From NCBI RefSeq assembly GCF_016803395.1, contig NZ_JAEVHL010000035.1, positions 1 through 38,249 of the forward strand: a stretch of DNA of 38,249 nt. The letters run 5' to 3'. Made by a program: the position numbers and the translations under genes. The stretch comes from Micromonospora tarensis. GTDB lineage: Bacteria; Actinomycetota; Actinomycetes; Mycobacteriales; Micromonosporaceae. A model generated the notes under the pieces. It had not been told where the DNA came from. It saw only the letters and a program-made list of their open reading frames with translations, and searched no databases. Each line of letters opens with the position of its first letter. Within the stretch, counting starts at the first letter, position 1. Shown here piece after piece: positions 23,630-32,037 of this stretch.

Positions 23630-24435
23630 CCACCGAGGCGCCCGACGCCGCCCATGAAGACCGCGCGCTCGGCGTCCTCCGCGCTCTCCGGAGTCTCCGG
23701 TCGCCACTCGGGCACCCAGACGACGCCGGGGTCGAGCAGCTCGAAACCGTCGAAGAGCGCGGTCAACTCGGCGCGCCCCCGGATCCACAGTGGGTTGTCG
23801 GTGCGTTGGTAGACCCGCTCCGCCTCGGCGCGCTCGTCCTTGCTGCGCCCGTCGTCGCTGGCCTGCGACAGCACCAGGTAGCTACCGGGGGCCAACGCGT
23901 CCCGCAGCGTCCGCAGCAGCTGCGCGGGTCGGTCGTCGTCGGAGACGAAGTGCAGCACAGCCACCACCATCACGGCCACCGGCTGGCTGAAGTCGAGCAG
24001 CTTGCGGACCTCGGGATGGCCCAGGATCGCCTCCGGGCGCCGCAGGTCCTCCTGCACCACGGTGGCCTGCTCGTTGCCGGCCAGGATCTCGCGGCTGTGG
24101 GCCACCGCGACCGGGTCGACGTCGACGTAGACCACCCGCGACCGGGGATCGAGCCGCTGGGCGATCTCGTGCACGTTGCCGACCGTCGGGATGCCCGAGC
24201 CGATGTCCAGGAACTGCCGGATCCCGGCCCCGGCGAGGTGGTGCACCGCCCGCCGCAGGAACGCCCGGTTGGCCTGGGCCATCAGCGGCGCCTCGGGTAC
24301 CGCCGCGACCATGGCCTGCGCCGCGGCCCGGTCGGCGGCGAAGTTGTGCGAGCCGCCGAGGTAGTAGTCGTACATCCGCGCGACGCTCGGGCGCTCGATG
24401 TCGATCGTCTCGGGTGCCCAGTCCGGCCGCTGCAT
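23626..24435 (-). CDS. SAM-dependent methyltransferase (PF04672/DUF574 family)
   Basis: 269-residue Rossmann-fold methyltransferase of an actinobacterial family. Landmarks are the N-terminal RPSVARMYDYYLGGSHNF signature, the SAM motif FLDIGSGIPTVGNVHEIA, the acidic VVYVDVDPVAVAHS, and VAVLHFVSDDDRPAQLL. Substrates are unknown; members are numerous in Streptomyces and relatives. ATG 24435 is chosen over an upstream in-frame start, because GAGGGG lies 7 nt upstream and family similarity begins there. Three in-frame stop codons end the gene (see the 18-bp repeats). Confidence 0.9.
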   Translation of the reverse strand: MQRPDWAPETIDIERPSVARMYDYYLGGSHNFAADRAAAQAMVAAVPEAPLMAQANRAFLRRAVHHLAGAGIRQFLDIGSGIPTVGNVHEIAQRLDPRSRVVYVDVDPVAVAHSREILAGNEQATVVQEDLRRPEAILGHPEVRKLLDFSQPVAVMVVAVLHFVSDDDRPAQLLRTLRDALAPGSYLVLSQASDDGRSKDERAEAERVYQRTDNPLWIRGRAELTALFDGFELLDPGVVWVPEWRPETPESAEDAERAVFMGGVGRLGG

Positions 24436-24554
24436 GCGTTCACCCCTCGAGTCCGCGACGCGAGCATCGTCGCCCGCGCGGGTATTGTGCACCCGCCACG
24501 CGCGCCAGACCATAGCGCGCCCGAGGTTTACCCGCCGACGTCGGTCGATGCGCG

Positions 24555-24617
24555 ACGGTCCGTGCCGGCCGAAGCTGGCGCGGACCGTCGGTCGCGACGT
24601 CCCGCCCGACGGGCGGG
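24555..24617 (-). terminator. double hairpin terminator of the HK-RR unit
   Basis: First CCCGCCC-GAC-GGGCGGG (24601-24617), 8 nt after the response regulator stop; then ACGGTCCG (24555-24562) / CGGACCGT (24581-24588), extended inside by TGCC/GGCG. Two stacked stems with no T-tract. Confidence 0.7.
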
Positions 24618-24625
24618 GAGACAGC

Positions 24626-25294
24626 TCAGAACTTCGGTGCGTCCGGTGCCTCGAGCAGGCCGAGCCGGAGCGCGGTCATCAGGGCCTGGGCCCGGTTGGC
24701 CGCGCCGAGCTTCTCGTAGAGCTTCGAGATGTGCGTCTTCGCCGTGGACTCGCTGACGAAGAGCTGCTTGGCGATGCCCGCCACGCTCATGCCGTCGGCG
24801 AGCAGCCGCAGCACCTGCCCCTCCCGCGGCGACAACTGTGGGCCGGACGGGGCGAGCCGACGCTTCATCGCCTCGGCCAGGTCGGCGGCGGTGAACGCGC
24901 TGGGGGAGGAGGCGGCGTGCCGTGCGGCGGCCACCACCTCGTCAGCCGGTGCGGTCTTCGGCACGAAGGCACTCGCGCCGGCCTCCAACGCGCCGAAGAG
25001 CTGGTCGTCGCCGGCGTACATGGTCAGCACCACGATGCCCATCGACGCGCTCGACTTGCGCAACGCGCGGGTGGCCTCCAGGCCGCTGCCGTCCGGCAGC
25101 CGCAGATCCATGATCACCACGTCCGGCTGCAGGGCGCCGGCCTGGCGTACGCCCTCCGCCGCGGTGGCCGCCTCACCGACGACCTCGAACTGACGATCGC
25201 GCTCGAAGGCGTGCCGCAGGCCCTTGCGAATCAGGTCATGATCGTCGACAAGGAGGACCTTGGTGCGGGTGGCCGGTATCGGGCTTGTGGTCAT
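24626..25294 (-). CDS. NarL/LuxR-family response regulator
   Basis: 222 residues: receiver with DDHDLIRKGL, phospho-acceptor D63 in VVIMDLRLPDGSG, Thr in VVLTMY and Lys in VPKTAP, then a LuxR-type HTH (LSPREGQVLRLLADGMSVAGIAKQLFVSESTAKTHI, in pieces). It acts as a DNA-binding partner of the kinase encoded immediately upstream. ATG 25294 is preceded by GGGGAG with a 10-nt gap, so it can be translated on its own. However, the kinase frame has no stop and runs straight into it (see finding), so a fused product is also possible. Confidence 0.9.
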   Translation of the reverse strand: MTTSPIPATRTKVLLVDDHDLIRKGLRHAFERDRQFEVVGEAATAAEGVRQAGALQPDVVIMDLRLPDGSGLEATRALRKSSASMGIVVLTMYAGDDQLFGALEAGASAFVPKTAPADEVVAAARHAASSPSAFTAADLAEAMKRRLAPSGPQLSPREGQVLRLLADGMSVAGIAKQLFVSESTAKTHISKLYEKLGAANRAQALMTALRLGLLEAPDAPKF

Positions 25295-26992
25295 CCTCGG
25301 GTTACTCCCCTTCTGGTGCTGAGCTGCGCGCACGTTATCGCGCCGGGACGTGGTGCCGACAACCACCGCCACGGTCGTGCCGCTGGGTTGTCGCGGCCTG
25401 ATCTCCAACCGGCCCCGGATACGTTCCGCCCTCTCGGCCATGATCGCAAGACCGTACCGTCCGTCGGGGCGCTGGTCAGCCATCCCCTGACCGTCATCCG
25501 ACACTTCAATTTGCGCGTACGGGGGGTCGACCTCACACGTGACCCACAAATTAGCGGCTCCGGCGTGCTTGCGCGCGTTGGTCACCGCCTCCTGCGCGAT
25601 GCGCAGCAACTCGGCCTCGGTGGCGGCCGGCAGCCGGGCGGTGGACTCGTCGAGGGAGAGGTGCACCCGCAGCCCACCGGACGCGCCCACGGTGCGCGCG
25701 TACTCGGCGATCGCCGCGGCCAGCCCACCCTGCCGGTCCACCTCGCTGCGCAGCTCGAAGAGGCTCAGCCGCAACTCCTGGATCACCCGGGTCACCTCAC
25801 CGCGCAGGGTACGCAGGGCCTCGGCGGTCTCGTCGGCGTCGTCGAAGACGGTGGCCATCGCGTTGTCAATGCCGTAGCCGACCATCACCAGCTCCTGCGC
25901 GACCCCGTCGTGGATCTCCCGGGCCAGCCGCTGCCGCTCCTCGTTGGTGGCCAGCGAGCGCACCTCGTCGAAGAGCAGCGCCGCCTCCAGCCGCAGCGCG
26001 GCGGGACGGGTCAGCGCGGTCACCCGGGACACCACCGGCGGCGGGTACGCGTGCGCGGCGTCGGCCTCCAGCACCACCAGCCCCACCGTGCGCACCCCGG
26101 CGACCAGCGGAACGATGAGCGCGGACACCTCGCCGCCGCGGTGCGAGCGGGACTGCGACCGCGCGGCCGTGGTGGCCTGCTGGCTGGCCCACGCGTCGGC
26201 GATCGCCGAGTCCGCGTCCAGCGTCGTCTCCCAGTCCACCCGGTCGACGCCGGCCTGGGCGAGCACCACGAGCCGACCGCCGCCGCTGGCCGACAGCACC
26301 GCGCCCCGGTCGGCCCGGGCCACCGTGCGCAACTCCTCCAGCAGGTGTTCGGAGATGCCGCCCGGGTCCAGGGTGGCCCCGGGTAGCTGCCGGGCCACCG
26401 TACGCAGTTGGGTCAGCAGCCGGGTGGCCTCGGCGTACGGCTGGGGTTTGCCCTCACCCCGGACCGCCATGACCCGGTGCAGGGTGCCGGCGGCGTAGAG
26501 CCCCAGCGCGGCCAGGATCAGCCACTGCGCGCAGACCGCGAGGTAACCCGGCTGGCCGAGTTGAAGCCCGCCGCCGACGGTGGTCAGCGCGCCGCTGACC
26601 AGCAGGGTCGCGGCGGTGACAGCGAGCAGGGCGGCGCCCTCGGAGAAGCGGCGGCGCAGCGCGGTGACGGTCACCGGGACCGCCAGATAGGGCAGCATCG
26701 CCGACGCGCCCAGGCCGTCGACAGTGCCACCGATGGCCGCGACCGCGGCGACGTGGCTCGCGGCCAGCCCCAGCACCACCACCTCCGCCACCCGGCTCAG
26801 CGGGCCGATCAGCCGGTGCTGGGGGGCCAGCAACGACGGCAGCCCGGCCACCGCCAGCAACGCGATCCACCACAGCTGGGCGACGTCGCGGGTGGCGAAG
26901 AGGGTCAGGATGGCGACCAACGCCAGCATCACCAGGCGGGCGGCCGCGGCGAGGGGATGCGGGTGCGGTGCGGTGGCTGTGGATGCGGGCAC
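25295..26992 (-). CDS. sensor histidine kinase (HisKA_3), frame continuous with the downstream response regulator
   Basis: About 566 residues before the regulator ATG. The N-terminal half has five or six TM segments (from about residue 15 to 165), then a GAF-like domain, the HisKA_3 H-box EIHDGVAQELV (H361) and an HATPase with EAVTNARKHA, DDGQGM and GRYGLAIMAERA. The pair is a NarL-type two-component system; the signal is unknown. No stop codon separates it from the regulator: the linker reads HQKGSNPR then MTTS. A TAA (25304-25302) lies one base out of frame after GGGGAG; one more G would give a normal KGE stop. Start GTG 26992 lies 14 nt after the fadD stop and 7 nt after TACCAT. Confidence 0.88.
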
Positions 26993-26999
26993 GTGACGG

Positions 27000-27005
27000 A
27001 TGGTA
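27000..27005 (-). promoter_or_regulatory. TACCAT 7 nt before the kinase GTG (possible leaderless promoter)
   Basis: TACCAT fits TANNNT at leaderless spacing, and there is no Shine-Dalgarno. It sits in the 14-nt gap after fadD, so read-through from fadD is an alternative. Confidence 0.35.
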
Positions 27006-27006
27006 G

Positions 27007-28821
27007 TCAGCCTCGGTAGATATCGGCGATCTCCGCCGCGTACGTCTTGTGGACAACCTGGCGCTTGACCTTGAGCGACGGCGTCAACTCACCGGTCGCC
27101 TCGGTGAAGTCGTGCGGCAGGACCCGGAACACCTTGATCGCCTCGGCCTTGGAGACGGCCTGGTTCGCGGCGTCGATCGCGGCCTGGATCTCCTTGCGCA
27201 GGCCCTCGTGCTCGCGGAGCTGCTCGATCGAGGTGTCGGCGGGCATCCCGGCGCTCTCCAGCCAGGCCGGCAGCGCCTCCTCGTCGACGGTGACCAGCGC
27301 CGCGATGAACGGCTTGGCGTCACCGACCACGACACACTGGCTGATCAGCGGGTGCGCCCGGACCAGGTCCTCCAGCACCGCCGGGGCGACGTTCTTGCCG
27401 CCGGCGGTGACGATCAGCTCCTTCTTGCGGCCGGTGATGCTCAGGTAGCCGTCCGCGTCGAGGTGGCCCAGGTCGCCGGTGCGGAACCAGCCGTCGGCGC
27501 TGATCGTCTCGGCGGTCGCCGCCTCGTTGCGCCAGTAACCCTGGAAGATCAGCTCACCGGAGATCAGGATCTCCCCGTCGTCCTCGATCCGGACGGTCAC
27601 GCCGGGCAGCGGGCGGCCGACGCTGCCGATCCGGGTGCCGGTGGGCAGGTTCGCGGCGGCGGCGGGGGAGGTCTCGGTCAGGCCGTAGCCCTCCAGGACC
27701 GTCACGCCGATGCCCCGGAAGAAGTGACCGAGCCGGGCGCCGAGTGGCGCGCCGCCGGAGATCGCGTCCCGGCACCGGCCGCCGAGCGCGGCGCGCAGTT
27801 TGCGGTAGACCAGCCGGTCGAAGAGCACGTGCTGGGCGCGCAGCGCCAGGCCCGGGCCGCCCGGGGAGTCCAGGGCCTCGCTGTAGGCGATGGCGACCTG
27901 CTCGGCGCGGGCGAAGATGCCGCCCTTGCCGTCCCCCTCGGCCTTCTGCTTGGCGGCGTTGTAGACCTTCTCGAACACCCGGGGTACGGAGAGCACGAAG
28001 GTCGGCCGGAACGCCTGCAACTCGGCGACCAGGTTCTTGGTGTCGGCGCAGTGCGCCATGGTGGCCCGGGCCTGCACCACGCCGATCTGGATGAGTCGGG
28101 CGAAGGCGTGCGCCAACGGGAGGAACAGCAGGGTGCTCGCGCCGGCGTTGAACAGGTTCGGCAGCACCGGCACCGCGTTGGCGATGTCGGCGTACATGTT
28201 GCGGTGGGTGAGCACGCAGCCCTTGGGCCGGCCGGTGGTGCCACTGGTGTAGATGATCGTCGCCAGGTCGCCGGCCCGGACGGCCTTGCGCCGCCGCTCG
28301 ACCTCGGTCGGCTCGACGGTGGTGCCGCTGGTGACCAGGTCGCCGACCCCGCCCCTGTCGATCTGCCAGACGTGGGCCAGCTCGGGCAGTCGGTGCCGGA
28401 CGTCGGCGACCAGGGCGGCGTGCGCCGCGGTCTCCACCACGACGGCGACCGCGTTCGAGTCTTCGAGGATCCAGGCGGCCTGCTCGGCGCTGGACGTCTC
28501 GTAGATCGGCACGGTGACCGCGCCGACGGTCCAGATGGCGTAGTCCAGCAGGGTCCACTCGTAGCGGGTGCGGCTCATCAGGCCGATCCGGACCCCCGGC
28601 TCGATGCCGGCGGCGATCAGCCCACGGGCGACGGCGGCGACCTCGTCGCGGAACTGGAGGCAGGTCACGTCGGTCCAGGCGGTGACGGTGCCGTCGGCGC
28701 CCGGGACGGGGCGCGCGAACTGGACGGTGTCGGGCGCGATCTCGGCGTTGTCCCAGACCGGGTCGGTGAGGTTGGCCGCGTCGCCAACGGTGACGATCGG
28801 CGGGACGGAGAACTCGCGCAC
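27007..28821 (-). CDS. long-chain fatty acid-CoA ligase (FadD15-like)
   Basis: 604-residue ANL-superfamily enzyme that activates fatty acids to acyl-CoA through acyl-AMP. The P-loop-like motif IIYTSGTTGRPKG, the GYGLTETSPAA motif, GWFRTGDLGHLD and GRKKELIVTAGGKNVAP are all present; the C-terminal lid domain is complete. FadD15 (Rv2187) sits at the matching place next to PimB' in mycobacteria, so this is the likely orthologue. GTG 28821 is preferred to GTG 28827, because GAAGGAG (28833-28827) is 5 nt before it. It may be the first gene of fadD-HK-RR. Confidence 0.93.
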   Translation of the reverse strand: MREFSVPPIVTVGDAANLTDPVWDNAEIAPDTVQFARPVPGADGTVTAWTDVTCLQFRDEVAAVARGLIAAGIEPGVRIGLMSRTRYEWTLLDYAIWTVGAVTVPIYETSSAEQAAWILEDSNAVAVVVETAAHAALVADVRHRLPELAHVWQIDRGGVGDLVTSGTTVEPTEVERRRKAVRAGDLATIIYTSGTTGRPKGCVLTHRNMYADIANAVPVLPNLFNAGASTLLFLPLAHAFARLIQIGVVQARATMAHCADTKNLVAELQAFRPTFVLSVPRVFEKVYNAAKQKAEGDGKGGIFARAEQVAIAYSEALDSPGGPGLALRAQHVLFDRLVYRKLRAALGGRCRDAISGGAPLGARLGHFFRGIGVTVLEGYGLTETSPAAAANLPTGTRIGSVGRPLPGVTVRIEDDGEILISGELIFQGYWRNEAATAETISADGWFRTGDLGHLDADGYLSITGRKKELIVTAGGKNVAPAVLEDLVRAHPLISQCVVVGDAKPFIAALVTVDEEALPAWLESAGMPADTSIEQLREHEGLRKEIQAAIDAANQAVSKAEAIKVFRVLPHDFTEATGELTPSLKVKRQVVHKTYAAEIADIYRG

Positions 28822-28883
28822 CTGCACTCCTTCGTGCTCGCACTGGCCGGGCCGGCCGCCACGGTGGGCGTCGGCTGTGTCGA

Positions 28884-28915
28884 AACCTACCCGGTGACCA
28901 GGAGCACGGCGTCAA
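28884..28915 (-). promoter_or_regulatory. candidate fadD promoter (TTGACG ... TAGGTT)
   Basis: TTGACG (28915-28910) and TAGGTT (28889-28884) on the minus strand, 20 nt apart, about 63 nt before the fadD start. Good hexamers but longer spacing than usual. Confidence 0.4.
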
Positions 28916-28997
28916 CGCCTGGCGATGTACGAGGTGCCCGTGCTGGTCACGGCGCGACCGACGGGGGCGGCGCGGCGGATGGGCGGCACCCGCCGGG

Positions 28998-29003
28998 TAG
29001 CCT
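28998..29003 (+). promoter_or_regulatory. TAGCCT -10 giving a leaderless SRPBCC transcript (candidate)
   Basis: TAGCCT, six C, then ATG 29010; no Shine-Dalgarno. Typical leaderless layout. Confidence 0.6.
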
Positions 29004-29009
29004 CCCCCC

Positions 29010-29465
29010 ATGGCGGACACCTCCACCCAGTCGATCATCATCGGCGCCGCCCCGGATCGGGTCGCGGCGGTCATCTGCGACTTCGCCCGCTACCCGGAGT
29101 GGACCGAGGCGGTGCGCCGGGCCGAGGTGATCGAGGAGTACGAGGACGGCTACGCCAGCCAGGTGCGTTTCACCATCGACGCCGGGGTGATGGCGGACGA
29201 GTACGTGCTCGCCTACGAGTACGCCGAGGACCTGTCCCGGGTCGAGTGGCACCTGGTCGCCCCGTCGAAGATGCAGAAGGCCCAGCGCGGTTCGTACGAC
29301 CTGGTGGGTAACCCGGACGGCGGCACCACTGTGACCTACACGCTGGAGGTCGACCTGTCGGTCGGCATGCTCGGGATGTTTCGGCGCAAAGCCGAGAAGA
29401 TGATCATGGATACCGCGTTGAAGCAGCTCAAGCGCCGGGTAGAAGCAGCCGGTGCGGCGCAATGA
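29010..29465 (+). CDS. SRPBCC (START-like, polyketide cyclase/dehydrase) protein
   Basis: 151-residue single-domain helix-grip protein: ADTSTQSIIIGAAPDRVAAVICDFARYPEWTEAVRRAEV is the typical N-terminus, followed by beta strands and a long C-terminal helix. It resembles Rv2185c (TB16.3) at the same locus in M. tuberculosis. These proteins bind hydrophobic ligands; given the FadD and PlsC neighbours, a lipid-carrier role is reasonable but unproved. It leads a plus-strand run of closely spaced genes (SRPBCC, 29497 gene, glucokinase, EEP). Confidence 0.88.
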   Translation: MADTSTQSIIIGAAPDRVAAVICDFARYPEWTEAVRRAEVIEEYEDGYASQVRFTIDAGVMADEYVLAYEYAEDLSRVEWHLVAPSKMQKAQRGSYDLVGNPDGGTTVTYTLEVDLSVGMLGMFRRKAEKMIMDTALKQLKRRVEAAGAAQ

Positions 29466-29496
29466 CGGGTCCGTTGGCACGGTAGAGGAGCCGACG

Positions 29497-30197
29497 ATGG
29501 GCGGAACGGATCCGGGTTCGGCCCGGGAAGAGGCGGAGCGGCTGGTCGCCACGGTGCTCGCGGGGGCGCGGCTGGCCTCCGCCGGCTCGGCCGGCGGCGC
29601 GTTCGGCGCGTTGGGCGGGATGCTGTCCGGTGTCCTCGGTCACAACGACGGCCCGGGCGGGCGCTCCGGTGCGGCCGGGTTCGCCACCGGTTCGGCCGAA
29701 TGCTGCGTCTGTCCGGTCTGTCGGGGGATCGCCGCGTTGCGGGACCCGAGTCCCGAATTCGCCGAACGCCTCGCCACCGCGCCGGTGACCTCGCGGCCGG
29801 CGTCGCCAGCCTGCTCCGGGCGTTCTCGCCGGCCGAACCAGCCCCGTCGGGCCCTGCCGAGCCGACCTCCGAGTCGACCGCCCGGCCCTCGCCCGCACCC
29901 GCCGGGAGCAGCGACGACATCGGCGCGGAGCCGCCCCCCGCCGGTTCTTCCGCCGCGGCCGCCGACGACCACGTGTGGCGCGATGCCACCCGTACCGGGC
30001 ATGATTCTCAGCCGGCGCCGGAGCGGGATGTCTGGTCGGTCGCCACCCGGACGGCGGACCCACTCGCCCCGGTCGCCGCACCGCCCGTCGACGAGGCCGG
30101 GCCGGCGACCGTACCGGCACCGACCACCCGTCCCGTGGTGCCCGCCTCGCGGGTGCCCGACGACACCGGCGCGGAAGCATCGGGCGACGGCGCCTGA
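29497..30197 (+). CDS. hypothetical protein, interrupted by a -1 frameshift
   Basis: The frame from ATG 29497 (GAGGAG 6 nt upstream) encodes MGGTDPGSAREEAERLVATVL, a Gly-rich stretch, and a CCVCPVCRGIAALRDPSPEFAERLAT motif with two CxxC pairs. After about base 29778 it turns into Pro/Arg/Ser nonsense. The next frame from 29781 continues sensibly as AGDLAAGVASLLRAFSPAEP, then a Pro/Ala/Asp-rich tail to the stop at 30197. One missing G near 29779 (ACCGGC read as ACCGC) would restore a product of about 233 residues, reading RLATGAGDLAAG across the joint. Function unknown; the Cys cluster suggests metal binding. Either a sequencing error or a recent mutation. Confidence 0.75.
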
Positions 30198-30272
30198 GCG
30201 CGGGACATCCGACCCGGACCGGCACTGGGCCGGGACGAGGGCCGGACAGCACAGCAGAGGGGGGCGGCAGCG

Positions 30273-31220
30273 GTGACGCTGACCATCGGAGTCGACGTCG
30301 GTGGCACCAAGGTGGCCGGCGGTGTCGTGGACGACACCGGCACGGTCCTCGCGCAGACCCGACGGGACACGCCCGCCGATGACGTGGCCAAGACCCGCGA
30401 CGTCATCATCGAGCTGGTCGGCGAGCTGGCCGCCGGGCGGGCGATCGAGGCCGTCGGCATCGGCGCGGCGGGGTGGATCGACGCCAGCCGCTCGACCGTG
30501 CTCTTCGCCCCCAACCTGGCCTGGCGCGACGAGCCACTGCGTGAGTACGTCAGCACGGCCGTCGGTCTTCCGGTGATCGTGGAGAACGACGGGAACGTCG
30601 CCGCCTGGGCCGAGTTCCGCTACGGCGCCGCTCGCGCCGCCGACGACTCGATGATCATGTTCACCATCGGCACCGGCGTGGGTGGCGGCATCGTCCTCGG
30701 CGGTGACCTGATGCGCGGCGCGCACGGTATCGCCGCGGAGCTGGGACACATGCTGGCCGTGCCGGACGGGCACCAGTGCGGCTGCGGCCGGCTCGGCTGC
30801 ATCGAGCAGTACGCCAGCGGCAGCGCCCTGGTGCGCTTCGCCCGGGCCGGTGCCCGCCAGGAGCCCGACCGGGCCGCAGCGCTGCTGGACCTGGCCGGCG
30901 GCGAGGCCGAGGCGATCACCGGCCCGATGGTGACCGCCGCCGCGCAGGGTGGTGACCCGGTCTCCGCCGAGGCGTTCGCGCAGATCGGCCGCTGGCTGGG
31001 CACCAGCCTCGCCGACATGGCGCAGATCCTCGACCCGCAGACCCTGGTGGTTGGCGGCGGTGTGATCGACGCCGGGGACCTGCTGCTCGGTCCGACCCGC
31101 CGCTCGTACCTCGACGCGCTCGCCCAGCGCGGTCGCCTGCCGGTGGCCGAGGTGCTCCCGGCGGAGCTGGGCAACAGCGCCGGGGTGATCGGTGCCGCCG
31201 ACCTGGCCCGCCGGATCTGA
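30273..31220 (+). CDS. ROK-family glucokinase
   Basis: 315-residue sugar kinase: phosphate-binding DVGGTK, ENDGNVAAWAEFRYG with the catalytic Asp, GTGVGGGIV, AELGH, and the ROK zinc motif CGCGRLGCIEQYASG. No N-terminal HTH, so it is an enzyme rather than a repressor. It resembles the glucokinases that act in Streptomyces (GlkA) and Corynebacterium (Glk), where glk also lies near this gene cluster. GTG 30273 has GAGGGGGG upstream. The EEP gene follows 10 nt after the stop. Confidence 0.92.
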   Translation: MTLTIGVDVGGTKVAGGVVDDTGTVLAQTRRDTPADDVAKTRDVIIELVGELAAGRAIEAVGIGAAGWIDASRSTVLFAPNLAWRDEPLREYVSTAVGLPVIVENDGNVAAWAEFRYGAARAADDSMIMFTIGTGVGGGIVLGGDLMRGAHGIAAELGHMLAVPDGHQCGCGRLGCIEQYASGSALVRFARAGARQEPDRAAALLDLAGGEAEAITGPMVTAAAQGGDPVSAEAFAQIGRWLGTSLADMAQILDPQTLVVGGGVIDAGDLLLGPTRRSYLDALAQRGRLPVAEVLPAELGNSAGVIGAADLARRI

Positions 31221-31230
31221 GGCGGCCGGC

Positions 31231-31923
31231 ATGAGCGTGCCGCTGCGCGTGGTGTCGTACAACATCCACAGCCAGCGCGACGACACCGCCGCGCTGGCGG
31301 CCGTGGTCCGGGCCGCGCGACCGGACGTGGTGATCGTGCAGGAGGGGCCACGCCGGTTCCGGTGGCGGCAGAAGTCCGCCTCGCTGGCCGAGTCGTTCGG
31401 GCTGGTGGTGGCCGCCGGCGGGCTGCCCGCGCTGGGCAACCTGCTGCTGACCAGCCTGCGGGTCCAGGTGCGGGGCACCCGCTGCCAGCGCTTCCCGCTC
31501 ACCCCCGGCCGGCACCTGCGCGGCGCCGCGTACGCCGACTGCCGGGTCGGCGACGCCCGGTTCACAGTCGCCGGCTCGCACCTGTCCACCGACCCGGCCG
31601 AGCGTCCGGCGCAGGCCGCCGAGTTCAAGCGTGGCCTGGCCGCGGCGACCAGCCCGGTGCTGGCCGGGGCGGACCTCAACGAGGGGCCGGACGGGCCGGC
31701 CTGGGCGACCGTGTCGCGCGGGTTGACCGACGCCGCCGTGGCGGCCGACCGGGCGGAGCGGCTCACCTACTCCTGTACCGACCCGCGCCGGCGCATCGAC
31801 GCGCTCTTCGTCGACCCGCGAATCACAGTGGTCGGCTACGACGTGGTGGACACCCCGCAGACCCGCCGGGCCAGCGACCACTTCCCGGTCCTGGTCGACC
31901 TGCTCCTGCCCACCGCCGACTGA
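31231..31923 (+). CDS. endonuclease/exonuclease/phosphatase (EEP) family protein
   Basis: 230 residues with the EEP landmarks in order: VVSYNIHS, VIVQEGP (metal-binding Glu), AGSHLST, LAGADLNEGPDGP, RRIDALFVD and SDHFPVLVDL. Compact and without signal peptide. EEP members cleave nucleic acids, sugar-phosphate or lipid phosphodiesters; the substrate is not predictable. ATG 31231 is 10 nt after the glucokinase stop, in an obvious operon with it. Confidence 0.9.
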   Translation: MSVPLRVVSYNIHSQRDDTAALAAVVRAARPDVVIVQEGPRRFRWRQKSASLAESFGLVVAAGGLPALGNLLLTSLRVQVRGTRCQRFPLTPGRHLRGAAYADCRVGDARFTVAGSHLSTDPAERPAQAAEFKRGLAAATSPVLAGADLNEGPDGPAWATVSRGLTDAAVAADRAERLTYSCTDPRRRIDALFVDPRITVVGYDVVDTPQTRRASDHFPVLVDLLLPTAD

Positions 31924-32037
31924 CCTCGATCCCGGCCCCATCGTCGACGGGTCCGCGTCGGGGCTGGACATCCGGCTCCGTTGTGGAGAGGATTTCGCGG
32001 CGACCGGCACCCGTGCCGTACAAAAGGAGAGTTTCCG

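Noticed and set aside
22243..24756. 837-codon plus-strand open frame across the GGDEF/EAL and methyltransferase genes
   Set aside because: It runs opposite two well-recognised genes, has shadow-type composition and has no motif or ribosome site.
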